Shown: positions 22,430 to 30,546 of the stretch, one piece after another
Numbering within the stretch: position 1 is the stretch's first letter
How the letters are laid out: every line of letters begins with the position of its first letter
Assembly: GCA_934526125.1 (NCBI GenBank)
Contig: CAKSZU010000013.1
Coordinates: 1-36,273, forward strand
Origin: an uncultured Faecalibacterium sp.
GTDB lineage: Bacteria; Bacillota; Clostridia; Oscillospirales; Ruminococcaceae
Direction: 5' to 3'
Length of the DNA: 36,273 bases
Made by a program: the position numbers and the translations under genes
Notes under the pieces: model-generated
The model's database searches: none
Told to the model about the DNA's origin: nothing
What the model saw: the letters and a program-made list of their open reading frames with translations, nothing else

Positions 22430-23767
22430 TCAGCGCACCAGGCAGGGCTTCTTGTTGTCGAAGGTCCAGCCGGGGATCAGATACTGCATTCCGACGGCGT
22501 CGTTGCGGGCACCCTTGCCGTAGCACTTATCCAGATACAGCTGATGTGCCTTCATCACCTGCTCGCGGTCGACTTCGATGCCCAGACCGCCCTTCTTGGG
22601 CAGGTCGATGCAGCCATCCACGATCTGCATGGGCTGCCTGGTCAGGCGCTCACGGCCCTCCTGCCAGATCCAGTGGGTATCGATGCCGTTCATCTTGCCG
22701 GGGATGGCGGCAGCGCACTGCACCACCATGGCCAGAGAGATATCGAAGTGGTTGTTGGAGTGGCAGCCCCACATCAGGCCGAAGTCGTTGCACAGCTGAC
22801 CGACCCGGACGGAACCGTTCATGGTCCAGAAATGGGGATCGGCCAGAGGGATATCCACACTGCGCTCCATGATGCTGTGGTACATCTGCCGCCAGTCGGT
22901 GTTGATCATGTTGGTGGCGGTGGGCATTCCGCTCTCCCGCTTGAACTCGGCCATGATCTCGCGTCCGGAGAAGCCGTTCTCAGCGCCGCAGGGGTCCTCG
23001 CAGTAGGCCAGGCACTCTTTCAGCTGGGGGGCGATCTCCAGGGATTCCTTCAGGCTCCAGCAGCCGTTGGGATCCAGATCGACACGGGCGTTGGGGAAGG
23101 CAGCCTTGATGGCCTGCACAGCCTTCAGCTCTTCCTTCGGGGCCAGGACGCCGCCCTTGAGCTTGAAGTCCTCAAAGCCGTACTTCTCGTGGGTGGCCTT
23201 TGCCAGTGCAACGATGGCCTCGGGGGTCAGGGCCTCCTCGTGGCGCAGGCGGTACCAGTCGCAGTCGGCGTCCGGCTCCTCCTCATATTCGAGGTCGGTC
23301 TTTTTGCGGTCACCCACATAGAACAGGTAGCTCAGGAAGCGGACCCGCTCCCGCTGGATGCCGTCGCCCATCAGGGCTGCGGCGGGGACCTCAAGGAACT
23401 TGCCCAGCAGGTCCAGCAGCGGGGCCTCAATGGCGGTGACCACATGGACGCCTGTGCGCAGATCGAAGGTCTGCAGGCCGCGGACATCGTCCTTGATGTT
23501 GGCGTTCAGCCACTCCCGCACCTTGTTCAGGGTCTGCTTGTAGTCGGAGATGCGGGTGCCCAGCACCAGATGCTTCACATCCTCCAGCGCCTTGGTGATC
23601 TTCTCACCGCCGGGCACCTCGCCTACGCCCTCCACACCGTTGGAATCGGTCAGGATGACGATGTTCCGGGTGAAATAAGGTGCATGTGCGCCCGAGAGGT
23701 TCAGCTCCATACAGTCGTGACCTGCGACTGGATAGATCTCCATTTTTTCAACCGTAGGGATTCCCAT
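22430..23767 (-). CDS. gudD: Glucarate dehydratase
   Basis: 445 residues against 446 in E. coli GudD, collinear with it from VAGHD through the C-terminal [19 protein letters not shown]. Catalytic residues are all present: Lys202 and Lys204 in KLKGG, Asp232 in LDPNG, Glu257 in CEDPCG, Asn286 in ATNM, Asp310 in LADPHFW and His336 in [10 protein letters not shown]. It converts D-glucarate (and L-idarate) to 5-keto-4-deoxyglucarate. The start at MGIPTVEKM has AAGGAG; the frame extends 15 codons upstream without one. It is divergent from garD across a region with operator sites, and followed by tctCBA. Confidence 0.95.
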   Translation of the reverse strand: MGIPTVEKMEIYPVAGHDCMELNLSGAHAPYFTRNIVILTDSNGVEGVGEVPGGEKITKALEDVKHLVLGTRISDYKQTLNKVREWLNANIKDDVRGLQTFDLRTGVHVVTAIEAPLLDLLGKFLEVPAAALMGDGIQRERVRFLSYLFYVGDRKKTDLEYEEEPDADCDWYRLRHEEALTPEAIVALAKATHEKYGFEDFKLKGGVLAPKEELKAVQAIKAAFPNARVDLDPNGCWSLKESLEIAPQLKECLAYCEDPCGAENGFSGREIMAEFKRESGMPTATNMINTDWRQMYHSIMERSVDIPLADPHFWTMNGSVRVGQLCNDFGLMWGCHSNNHFDISLAMVVQCAAAIPGKMNGIDTHWIWQEGRERLTRQPMQIVDGCIDLPKKGGLGIEVDREQVMKAHQLYLDKCYGKGARNDAVGMQYLIPGWTFDNKKPCLVR

Positions 23768-23880
23768 ATTCTTTCTCCTTTTCTTTTTTGTTTGTGCGTT
23801 GGCACGAATCATTTACAGTCTTCTCCGGCCGCAGCCCTGTGTGTTCCGCCGCAGGACCGGATCTGTTTTTCACTGGCACT

Positions 23881-23909
23881 ATGATACCCGATTGGCGCTT
23901 TTTCGACAA
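23881..23909 (-). promoter_or_regulatory. Promoter of gudD
   Basis: TTGTCG (23909-23904) and TATCAT (23886-23881) on the minus strand, 17-bp spacer, about 115 bases before the ATG. The same TTGTCG -35 occurs before garR, and garD has TTGTCT. Confidence 0.65.
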
Positions 23910-23959
23910 TAGAGGAACCACACAAACAACCGGGGGCAAATCCGGCATTTTGCACTTCT

Positions 23960-24024
23960 TTTCAAAAAATGAAATTTCGGTTTCATTTTGGTTTCACTCT
24001 GTCCAAAGTTGCAGGAAATGAAAC
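23960..24024. promoter_or_regulatory. GTTTCA/TGAAAC operator cluster between gudD and garD
   Basis: A TTTCA-N5-TGAAA inverted repeat (23960-23974), GTTTCA at 23980-23985 and 23991-23996 (11 bp apart), and TGAAAC at 24019-24024. It lies between the divergent gudD and garD promoters, nearer to gudD. The 491-base gap 23768-24258 holds this cluster, two promoters and no gene that I can see. Confidence 0.7.
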
Positions 24025-24156
24025 GCATCCCGTGTTTTTGTCGTTCTTTCGTTTTATTTCGCAATTCCAAATTTCAGACTCCGTTCCATGCCGAAAAGTT
24101 CCCTGTTTTTTGTCACATCCTACAAAAAAGCCGCCCGTTTTCCTGCATTTTGCCCA

Positions 24157-24185
24157 TTGTCTCTTGTATACTTCACCCGTATACT
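24157..24185 (+). promoter_or_regulatory. Promoter of garD
   Basis: TTGTCT (24157-24162) and TATACT (24180-24185) with a 17-bp spacer, about 75 bases before the ATG. A second TATACT at 24167-24172 overlaps the spacer. Confidence 0.6.
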
Positions 24186-24258
24186 CAGGACAGAAACCGG
24201 AGCGCCTTTCCGGCGTCCGGAACACGTCAAATAAGAAAAGAGAAAAGGTGGTAACGAT

Positions 24259-25776
24259 ATGGAAAGACTGTCCATCAAGATCAAGGATCAGGATAACGTT
24301 GTGGTCGCTGTCCACGACCTGCCCGCAGGCACCACGCTGGAAAGCGGCGTCGTCACCCGGGAGAGGATCCCCCAGGCCCACAAGATCGCACTGGTGGATA
24401 TCCCGGCCGGCGGCGAGATTATCCGCTATGGCGTGGTTCTGGGCTACGCCAAGAACGATATCCCGGCCGGCAGCTGGATCAACGAGCATATGCTGGACCT
24501 GCCCGAGAGCCCGGCTCTGACCGATATGCCCTGGGGCACCAGCATCAAAACCCCGGACGAGCTGCCCACCCCGCCCCGCACGACCTGGATGGGCTACCGC
24601 AACAAAGTCGGCCCTGCCGGTACCCGCAACCTGCTGGGCATCGTGACCACCGTGCAGTGCGCCGCCGGTGTGGTCAAGGTGGCCGTGGAGCGGATCAAAA
24701 AGGAACTGCTGCCCAAGTACCCCAACGTGGACGGTGTAGTGGCCATCACCCACCCCTATGGCTGCGGCGTGGCCATCAATGCCCCGCTGGCCTACATTCC
24801 CATCCGGGCAATCACCAACGTCATCCGCCACCCCAACTTCGGCGGTGAGATCATGGTGGTGGGTCTGGGCTGCGAAAAGCTGACCTATGACCGGGTGCTG
24901 CCCCCGGAGGACATCACCCCCGAAAACTGCCTGACCCTGCAGGACTGGGAAGGCCACGATGCCATGATGCAGGCCATTCTGGATATGGCCGAGAAGAAGC
25001 TGCAGAAGCTGAACCTGCGCCGCCGTGAGGAGCTGCCCCTGAGTGAGCTGCTCATCGGCATGCAGTGCGGCGGCAGCGACGCCTTCTCCGGCATCACCGC
25101 CAACCCCAGCGCAGGCTATGCCGCCGATATGCTGGTCAAGGGCGGTGCTACCGTAATGTTCAGCGAGGTCACCGAGGTCCGCGATGGTGTGCCCATGCTG
25201 GCCGCACGCTGCGTCAGCGCCGAGGTCCGGGACAAGCTGGCCGCCGAGATGAAGTGGTACGATGACTATCTGGCCGAGGGCGGCGTGGACCGTGACGCCA
25301 ACCCCACCCCGGGCAACAAGAAGGGCGGCCTTGCCAACATTGTGGAAAAGGCCATGGGTTCCATCGCCAAGAGCGGCACCAGCCCCATCGTCGAAGTTCT
25401 TTCTCCGGCCGAAAAGCCTACGAAACACGGCCTGATCTTTGCCGCTACTCCCGCTTCCGATATCGTCTGCGGTCCCTCGCAGGTGGCCTCCGGCATCGGC
25501 CTGCAGGTGTTCATGACCGGCCGCGGCACCCCCTACGGGCTGGACGTCGCCCCGGTCATCAAGGTGTGCAGCCGCAACGAGATGAAGGATCACTGGTTCG
25601 ACCTCATCGACATTTCGGCCGGTCACATCGCCACCGGCGAAGCCACCATCGCGGATGTCGGTACCGAGATCTTCAACCTTATTCTGGATGTGGCCAGCGG
25701 CACCAAGCAGCCGTACAGTGACCAGTACGGCTTCCACAACGATATGTGCATCTTCAACCCGGCACCCATTACCTGA
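24259..25776 (+). CDS. garD: Galactarate dehydratase
   Basis: 505 residues against 523 in E. coli GarD, strongly collinear with it. An N-terminal SAF-type domain (1-75: [22 protein letters not shown]) is followed by the large UxaA/GarD catalytic region. Diagnostic blocks are [92 protein letters not shown] and the end CIFNPAPIT. The missing length is at the N-terminus. It dehydrates meso-galactarate to 5-keto-4-deoxyglucarate, meeting the GudD product. AAGGTGG precedes the ATG. It is monocistronic, with its own promoter and terminator. Confidence 0.95.
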   Translation: MERLSIKIKDQDNVVVAVHDLPAGTTLESGVVTRERIPQAHKIALVDIPAGGEIIRYGVVLGYAKNDIPAGSWINEHMLDLPESPALTDMPWGTSIKTPDELPTPPRTTWMGYRNKVGPAGTRNLLGIVTTVQCAAGVVKVAVERIKKELLPKYPNVDGVVAITHPYGCGVAINAPLAYIPIRAITNVIRHPNFGGEIMVVGLGCEKLTYDRVLPPEDITPENCLTLQDWEGHDAMMQAILDMAEKKLQKLNLRRREELPLSELLIGMQCGGSDAFSGITANPSAGYAADMLVKGGATVMFSEVTEVRDGVPMLAARCVSAEVRDKLAAEMKWYDDYLAEGGVDRDANPTPGNKKGGLANIVEKAMGSIAKSGTSPIVEVLSPAEKPTKHGLIFAATPASDIVCGPSQVASGIGLQVFMTGRGTPYGLDVAPVIKVCSRNEMKDHWFDLIDISAGHIATGEATIADVGTEIFNLILDVASGTKQPYSDQYGFHNDMCIFNPAPIT

Positions 25777-25796
25777 TCTGACCTGAAAACTACAGG

Positions 25797-25834
25797 CGGC
25801 CCCTGTCCCTGATCCGGACAAGGGCCGCTTTTTG
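25797..25834 (+). terminator. Terminator of garD
   Basis: GCGGCCC-CTGTCC pairs with GGACAAGGGCCGC (one mismatch zone) around a short loop and is followed by TTTTT. It begins about 20 bases after the garD stop. Confidence 0.8.
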
Positions 25835-25881
25835 GTGCAGGTGCATTTCAACGCCGTTTCACCTCCGATTTCAGACAACGA

Positions 25882-25919
25882 AACACCCCCGCGGAACGAT
25901 AGCGCTCCGCGGGGGTGTT
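25882..25919 (-). terminator. Terminator of the dapA-like / glycerate kinase operon
   Basis: Perfect 14-bp arms (25882-25895 and 25906-25919, AACACCCCCGCGGA type) with a 10-base loop. On the minus strand TTTCGTT follows. It lies 60 bases past the kinase stop. A stray GTTTCA (25856-25861) lies between the two facing terminators. Confidence 0.8.
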
Positions 25920-25978
25920 CCCTGTGATCCGGAAAAAGGTTTAGAAGAATTCAGGAGAAATGGAACTGTCAGAAAGGT

Positions 25979-27211
25979 TCAGTGCAGCAGTGCCACCGCC
26001 ACGTCGTTGACGTTGGTGCCGGTGGGCCCTGTCATGATCAGGCCGTCCACGGCCTTCAGGGCATGGTAGGCGTCGTTATTCTGCAGGACGTCGAACACAT
26101 CCAGCCCGGCCGCCTTCAGGGCGGTGAGGGTGTCACCGTCCACATAGCCGCCGGCGGCATCGGTGGGGCCGTCGGTGCCGTCACTGCCCACGGAGAACAC
26201 CGCAGCATTTTCCAGCCCTGCGATGCCGGGGGCAGCTGCCAGCGCCAGTTCCTGGTTCCGGCCGCCAAGACCCTTGCCGGTCAGATGGACAACCGTCTCG
26301 CCGCCCGCCAGGAAAGCCACCGGCCTGCCGTTTCCGGCATGGGTGCGCAGGATGCTGGCCAGAAAACTTCCGGCCTCCCGGGCCTCGCAGCAGAGCTGGT
26401 CGGTCAGAATTACAGCCTCGTATCCCATGGCGCGGCACTCCTCGGCAGCGGCGGCGCACAGCTCCCGCACACTGCCGGTGATCTGCGTCGTCACATTGGA
26501 AAGGCTCTTGGGGGTCTCGCGGCGCAGCAGTTCCTGCGCCGCCGGGCTGAGGTCCAGCCCGTATTTTTCCACAATGGCCTGTGCCTGCGCACAGGTGGAG
26601 CTGTCCGGATAGGCCGGACCACTGGCGATCATGTCCAGCGGGTCACCCAGAATATCGCTGAGGACGATGCTGAACACCTGCGCCGGGGCGCACAGTTCTG
26701 CAAAGCGTCCGCCCTTGACTGCCGACAGACGCTTGCGGATCGTGTTCATCTCCACGATATCGGCACCGCAGGCCAGCAGCTGGCGAGTGATGTCCTGCAG
26801 CTCTTCGCCGGGGATCAGCGGCTTTTCAAACAACGCGCTGCCGCCGCCGGACAGCAGGAACAGGACGGTATCCTGTTCGGTGAGTCCCTGCACCAGATCC
26901 AGCGCCTTCTGTGTTCCGGCAAAGCTGCCCTCGTCGGGCACCGGGTGGCCGCCCTCGCAGCAGACCACCCCGGGGATCTCGCCCCGGACATGGCCGTATT
27001 TGGTCACGACCACACCGCCGTCCACATGGCCCAGCGTATTGACGGCGGCTGCCGCCATCTGCCAGGCCGCTTTTCCGGCTGCTACCAGAAGCGTCCGGCC
27101 GCCCCGGGGCTGGTACGCCCGCAGGGCGCGCTGCACCGCCTCGTCCGGAAGGACGGCCTTCAGGCTGGCGGAAATGATCCGGTCCGCGTCCTTACGCAAC
27201 ATCTGACTCAT
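25979..27211 (-). CDS. Glycerate 2-kinase, MOFRL type (class II)
   Basis: 410 residues: an N-terminal DUF4147 domain and a C-terminal MOFRL domain. Visible blocks are LLVAAGKAAWQMA, GGHPVPDEGS, FLLSGGGSALFEKP (phosphate loop), NTIRKRLSAVKGGR, VLSDILGDPLDMIASGP, then GGRNQELALA, VGSDGTDGPTDAAGG and TGPTGTNVNDV. It phosphorylates D-glycerate to 2-phosphoglycerate, the last step of hexarate breakdown, like GckA/TtuD and unlike the unrelated GarK/GlxK of E. coli. AAGGAG before the ATG; the dapA-like gene ends 15 bases upstream, so the two are co-transcribed. Confidence 0.92.
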   Translation of the reverse strand: MSQMLRKDADRIISASLKAVLPDEAVQRALRAYQPRGGRTLLVAAGKAAWQMAAAAVNTLGHVDGGVVVTKYGHVRGEIPGVVCCEGGHPVPDEGSFAGTQKALDLVQGLTEQDTVLFLLSGGGSALFEKPLIPGEELQDITRQLLACGADIVEMNTIRKRLSAVKGGRFAELCAPAQVFSIVLSDILGDPLDMIASGPAYPDSSTCAQAQAIVEKYGLDLSPAAQELLRRETPKSLSNVTTQITGSVRELCAAAAEECRAMGYEAVILTDQLCCEAREAGSFLASILRTHAGNGRPVAFLAGGETVVHLTGKGLGGRNQELALAAAPGIAGLENAAVFSVGSDGTDGPTDAAGGYVDGDTLTALKAAGLDVFDVLQNNDAYHALKAVDGLIMTGPTGTNVNDVAVALLH

Positions 27212-27226
27212 AGTGCATCTCCTTTT

Positions 27227-28126
27227 TTACAGCAGACCCGCCTCGGTCATGGTCTTGATGAAGCCCTGCTTTGCGGGGCCCTCCGGGGTGGGCAGGGTAG
27301 GCAGATACGGCACACCCACGTCATTTCCGCGCAGATTGGCCATATCCTTTGCAGCCACCGGGAAGCTGGCCGCATCCATCGACAGACGGACGGGGTTCAG
27401 TTTGAACTGGGCTTCCAGGCTGCCTGCCAGATCCCCGGCGGCATACTTGTTGTACACGTCCGTGATCAGCTCCGGCATGAAGTTGGCTGCGGTACACACG
27501 CCGCCCACGGCACCGTGGCACAGGCTGGCATACAGCAGCGTATCCTTGCCGCCGAAGACCTTGAAATCCACGTCGCGGGTGCGGCGGATGAACTCAGAGG
27601 TCTGGGTGATATCGCCGCTGGTGTCCTTCATACCGATGATGTTGGGCACATTGTGTGCCAGCTCTTCCACCAGCTTTGCGCTCAGGGTATAGCCCACACG
27701 GCCGGGGTTGTTGTACAGCAGCATCGGGGTCTCCGGTACGCTCTCGGCAATGGTCTTGAAGTGGTTGTACAGCTCGTCATAGGTGGGCTTGAGGAACATG
27801 GGCTGCAGCACACTTACGGCGGCGGCACCGTTCTTCACGGCCATCTTTGCCAGACGGCAGCTCTTTTTGGTGCTGATGGCACCGATGCCGAAGTACACCG
27901 GCACACGGCCGGCCGCCTGGTCCACCATGATCTTCAGGCCGCGCTCCATCTCGTCCTCTTCCAGCATATAGAACTCGCCGTTGGAGCCGAATGCCAGAAT
28001 GCCAGTAACGCCGCCCTTGATGACATAATCCACCTGGGCGCGCTGTTTGGCCTCATCGATTTTTTCGTCCTTGTCGCAAATGGTCAGAATGGGCACGACA
28101 ACACCCTTGATAAACGATGTATCCAT
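27227..28126 (-). CDS. DapA-family lyase, candidate 5-keto-4-deoxyglucarate aldolase
   Basis: 299 residues, class I (Schiff-base) DHDPS/NAL family. It has the GSNGE loop (47-51) in place of the common GTTGE, Tyr138 in MLLYNNPGR, and the Schiff-base Lys167 in IIGMKDTSGD. The operon partner is a glycerate kinase, and GudD, GarD and GarR surround it, so the missing step is cleavage of 5-keto-4-deoxyglucarate to pyruvate and tartronate semialdehyde. An alternative is KdgD-type dehydration/decarboxylation to 2-oxoglutarate semialdehyde, but no matching dehydrogenase is in the window. The start at MDTSFIKG has AAAGGA 10-11 bases upstream; an ATG 16 codons earlier has none. Confidence 0.85.
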   Translation of the reverse strand: MDTSFIKGVVVPILTICDKDEKIDEAKQRAQVDYVIKGGVTGILAFGSNGEFYMLEEDEMERGLKIMVDQAAGRVPVYFGIGAISTKKSCRLAKMAVKNGAAAVSVLQPMFLKPTYDELYNHFKTIAESVPETPMLLYNNPGRVGYTLSAKLVEELAHNVPNIIGMKDTSGDITQTSEFIRRTRDVDFKVFGGKDTLLYASLCHGAVGGVCTAANFMPELITDVYNKYAAGDLAGSLEAQFKLNPVRLSMDAASFPVAAKDMANLRGNDVGVPYLPTLPTPEGPAKQGFIKTMTEAGLL

Positions 28127-28194
28127 CTGTAAATGATCCTTTCTGCTGTTGTACTGTATGCTGCGATCGATCATCTCTGATCTCTTCTGGTTTC

Positions 28195-28222
28195 ATTCTA
28201 CCAAAAGGAACCGGAATGACAA
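28195..28222 (-). promoter_or_regulatory. Promoter of the dapA-like / glycerate kinase operon
   Basis: TTGTCA (28222-28217) and TAGAAT (28200-28195) on the minus strand with a 16-bp spacer. Each matches the consensus at five of six positions. A GTTTCA half-site (28190-28195) abuts the -10. Confidence 0.7.
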
Positions 28223-28281
28223 TCGGCATTCAGCCCAAGCCTGAGGCCATTTTTTATCGGATTCGTAAATCGTTCACTTTT

Positions 28282-28318
28282 TGAAACGCAGTAAAGCATC
28301 TGTGTTTCATTTGTTTCA
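28282..28318. promoter_or_regulatory. GTTTCA/TGAAAC operator cluster upstream of the dapA-like gene
   Basis: TGAAAC at 28282-28287 and GTTTCA at 28304-28309 and 28313-28318, about 60-95 bp upstream of the -35. The last site is just past the stop of the aldo/keto reductase gene (28336). Confidence 0.65.
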
Positions 28319-28335
28319 GTTTTTGAACTGCCGGA

Positions 28336-29184
28336 TCAGACGATCTCCAGCCGGGTCTTGCGTTTCGGCTTGGGGAACGCGGCGTCCAGCAGTGCAAGCT
28401 CTTCTGCCGACAGGCGGATCTCCGCTGCGGCCGCGTTCTGCTGTGCATGCTGTGCGCTGCCCGTCCGGGGGATCGGCAGGACCCCCGGCTGGGCCAACAG
28501 GAAAGCCAGCAGGATCTGGGGCACCGTAGCATGATGCTCCCCGGCGATCTGCCGCAGGGCCGGGTGGTTCAGCAGGCCGCGCCGCAGCCGTCCCGCCTGC
28601 GCCAGCGGGCAGTAGGCCATCACCGGGATCTGATGCTGCCGCATCAAGGGCAGCAGGTCGTACTCGATGCCCCGGCTTCCGACATTATAAAGGACCTGAT
28701 TGGCGGCGCAGTGAGTGCCGTCCGGCTGGGCGAACAGCTCCTGCATATCGTCCGTATCCAGATTGGACACGCCCCACGCCCGGATCAGACCATCCTCTTT
28801 CAGCTCCTCCATGCACTCCACCGTCTCCGCCAGAGGCACGGAACCGCGCCAGTGGAGCAGGTAGAGATCCAGATGATCCGTCTTCATCCGCATCAGTGAG
28901 TCCTCGCAGCTCACCCGGATGTCCCCCCGCCCGGCATTGAAGGGGTAGACCTTGCTCACCAGAAAGAGCTTGTCCCGGTCCAGACCCTGGATGGCCCGTC
29001 CCACCAGCTCCTCGGCAGCGCCGTCCCCGTACATCTCCGCCGTGTCGATCAGGTTCATCCCCGCTTCCACACCGGCCCGCAGGGCAGAGCATTCGGCATC
29101 GAATCGGTCGGGGTCTTCCCCCAGATACCAGGTCCCCTGTCCGATGGGGCCGACGGTCTGCCCGGATTCTGTCTGAAACAACAT
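28336..29184 (-). CDS. Aldo/keto reductase
   Basis: 282 residues, AKR (beta/alpha)8 barrel. The catalytic tetrad is visible: Asp and Tyr in IDTAEMYGDG, Lys in LVSKVYP and His in LLHWRG. The NADPH-binding end has PIPRTGSAQHAQQN. It reduces an aldehyde or keto group on an unknown substrate; a uronate or a semialdehyde of the hexarate route fits the position. The start at MLFQ (29184) is chosen because AAAGGAG lies 8 bases before it; the ATG two codons upstream is only 2 bases from the site. It is divergent from garR and shares its operator. Confidence 0.88.
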   Translation of the reverse strand: MLFQTESGQTVGPIGQGTWYLGEDPDRFDAECSALRAGVEAGMNLIDTAEMYGDGAAEELVGRAIQGLDRDKLFLVSKVYPFNAGRGDIRVSCEDSLMRMKTDHLDLYLLHWRGSVPLAETVECMEELKEDGLIRAWGVSNLDTDDMQELFAQPDGTHCAANQVLYNVGSRGIEYDLLPLMRQHQIPVMAYCPLAQAGRLRRGLLNHPALRQIAGEHHATVPQILLAFLLAQPGVLPIPRTGSAQHAQQNAAAAEIRLSAEELALLDAAFPKPKRKTRLEIV

Positions 29185-29252
29185 GTTCATTTCTCCTTTC
29201 AGGATGTTTCTTTGGGTTTCCGTTTCGGATTGCAGCTTCATTTTGCAGCTTC

Positions 29253-29281
29253 ATTGTAGCACGAAGCTCCCGGCGGGGCAA
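29253..29281 (-). promoter_or_regulatory. Promoter of the aldo/keto reductase gene
   Basis: TTGCCC (29281-29276) and TACAAT (29258-29253) on the minus strand, 17-bp spacer, with TGC just before the -10 (extended -10). Confidence 0.65.
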
Positions 29282-29290
29282 CACAGCCCC

Positions 29291-29337
29291 TCGGTTTCAG
29301 TGAACTGTTTTGAAACCGATGTTCCGCATTCTGAAAC
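29291..29337. promoter_or_regulatory. GTTTCA/TGAAAC operator between AKR and garR
   Basis: Perfect 9-bp arms TCGGTTTCA (29291-29299) and TGAAACCGA (29311-29319) with 11 bases between, and a further TGAAAC at 29332-29337, 21 bp (two helical turns) from the previous one. It begins 10 bp upstream of the AKR -35. The 330-base gap 29191-29519 otherwise holds only the two promoters. Confidence 0.7.
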
Positions 29338-29408
29338 ATTCTTTTTCACAAGCTGTGTTTTTGGTGCCTTCCCACAAAAAATCAGTCAACAATTTGGCAT
29401 TTTATTCC

Positions 29409-29437
29409 TTGTCGGAATCCGCATTTCCCGCTATACT
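29409..29437 (+). promoter_or_regulatory. Promoter of garR
   Basis: TTGTCG (29409-29414) and TATACT (29432-29437) with a 17-bp spacer, about 80 bases before the ATG. Confidence 0.7.
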
Positions 29438-29519
29438 AGCCTCAAACGGAGACAGCGGGCCGGAAGGCCGGAGCTGTCCGGACAGAATTGCAATAAAAAT
29501 GAGTACGGAGGTATTTCTT

Positions 29520-30407
29520 ATGAAAATCGGTCTGATCGGTCTGGGCATCATGGGCAAGCCCATGGCAAAGAACATCCTGAAGAACGGCTACACGGATCTG
29601 ATGGTCAGCGACCTGAACAAGGCTGCAGTGGACGAGGTCGTGGCCGCCGGTGCAAAGGCCGCTACCAACCAGGAGATCGGCGAGCAGTGCGATGTCGTGC
29701 TGACCATGCTGCCCAACTCCCCCCACGTCAAGAGCGTCATGCTGACCCCCGAGACCGGTGTTGCAAACTTCATGCACAAGGGCCAGGTCTTTATCGATAT
29801 GAGCTCCATCAACCCGGTGGCTTCCAAGGAGATCGCCGCTGCTCTGGCCGAGAAGGGCGTTGAGATGCTGGATGCTCCCGTTTCCGGCGGCGAGCCCAAG
29901 GCCATCGACGGCAGCCTGAGTTTCATGGTCGGCGGCAAACAGGAAGTCTTTGATACTTACAAGCCCCTGCTGGAGACCATGGGCGCATCCGTTGTCCGCT
30001 GCGGCGATGTGGGCGCAGGCAACACCACCAAGCTGGCCAACCAGATCATCGTGGCCTGCAACATCCAGGCTCTGGCCGAGGCTCTGACCCTGGCTCAGAA
30101 GGCCGGTGTGGACCCTGAGCTGGTGTTCCAGGCCATCAAGGGCGGTCTGGCCGGTTCTACCGTCATGAACGCCAAGGCTCCCATGATGATCGCCGGCAAC
30201 GATAAGCCCGGCTTCAAGATCGACCTGCACATCAAGGACCTGAACAACGCTCTGGACTGCGCACACACCGTGGGCGCACCCGTTCCCATGACCGCCGAGG
30301 TCCAGGAAGTGCTGCAGTGGCTGCACAACAACGGCAAGGGCCAGGCTGACCACAGCGCCATTGCCCAGTACTACGAGAAGCTGACCGGCATCGAGATCGG
30401 CCGCTGA
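29520..30407 (+). CDS. garR: Tartronate semialdehyde reductase
   Basis: 295 residues (E. coli GarR has 294), beta-hydroxyacid dehydrogenase family. It has the Rossmann motif GLGIMG at 7-12, FIDMSSINP near 91-99, the substrate loop APVSGGEPKA (119-128) and catalytic Lys171 in GAGNTTKLANQ. It reduces tartronate semialdehyde to D-glycerate with NAD(P)H, linking the proposed aldolase to the glycerate kinase. The start at 29520 is chosen for GGAGG at the right distance; an ATG 7 codons upstream would put the site inside the gene. It is followed by a strong terminator. Confidence 0.93.
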   Translation: MKIGLIGLGIMGKPMAKNILKNGYTDLMVSDLNKAAVDEVVAAGAKAATNQEIGEQCDVVLTMLPNSPHVKSVMLTPETGVANFMHKGQVFIDMSSINPVASKEIAAALAEKGVEMLDAPVSGGEPKAIDGSLSFMVGGKQEVFDTYKPLLETMGASVVRCGDVGAGNTTKLANQIIVACNIQALAEALTLAQKAGVDPELVFQAIKGGLAGSTVMNAKAPMMIAGNDKPGFKIDLHIKDLNNALDCAHTVGAPVPMTAEVQEVLQWLHNNGKGQADHSAIAQYYEKLTGIEIGR

Positions 30408-30418
30408 TCTCAGAGGAC

Positions 30419-30447
30419 TTTTCATTTCGTCCAAATTCTGCTATCAT
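30419..30447 (+). promoter_or_regulatory. Candidate promoter of the PrpR-type regulator
   Basis: TTTTCA (30419-30424) and TATCAT (30442-30447) with a 17-bp spacer, right after the garR stop. It lies upstream of an intrinsic terminator (30486-30516), so transcripts from it must read through that hairpin to reach the regulator gene. Confidence 0.45.
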
Positions 30448-30485
30448 AGACCTGTAAAAACGGGGCTGTGACACAGACGCTTCCC

Positions 30486-30516
30486 GGCGGCCCGCTGTAT
30501 GGCGGGCCGCCTTTTT
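30486..30516 (+). terminator. Intrinsic terminator between garR and the regulator gene
   Basis: Perfect 10-bp GC arms GGCGGCCCGC / GCGGGCCGCC with a 6-base loop and TTTTT. It ends garR transcription and also lies in the apparent leader of the regulator gene, 30 bases before its ATG. Confidence 0.9.
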
Positions 30517-30546
30517 CATCAGCCCGGAACACAGGAGGACAACAGC

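Noticed and set aside
23768..24258. Possible small gene in the 491-base gudD/garD gap
   Set aside because: The frames there are AT-rich with no ribosome site and no conserved peptide. The gap is explained by two promoters and the operator cluster.
25856..25861. GTTTCA between the two facing terminators
   Set aside because: It is a single hexamer between convergent gene ends with no promoter nearby, so I treat it as chance, and it shows that the hexamer alone is not diagnostic.
23983..25878. 631-codon minus-strand open frame
   Set aside because: Antisense to garD, which is unmistakable on the plus strand, and it would also run across the garD terminator.
25982..28132. 716-codon plus-strand open frame
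   Set aside because: Antisense to the glycerate kinase and DapA-family genes, with biased low-information composition. Both minus-strand genes have clear family motifs and ribosome sites.
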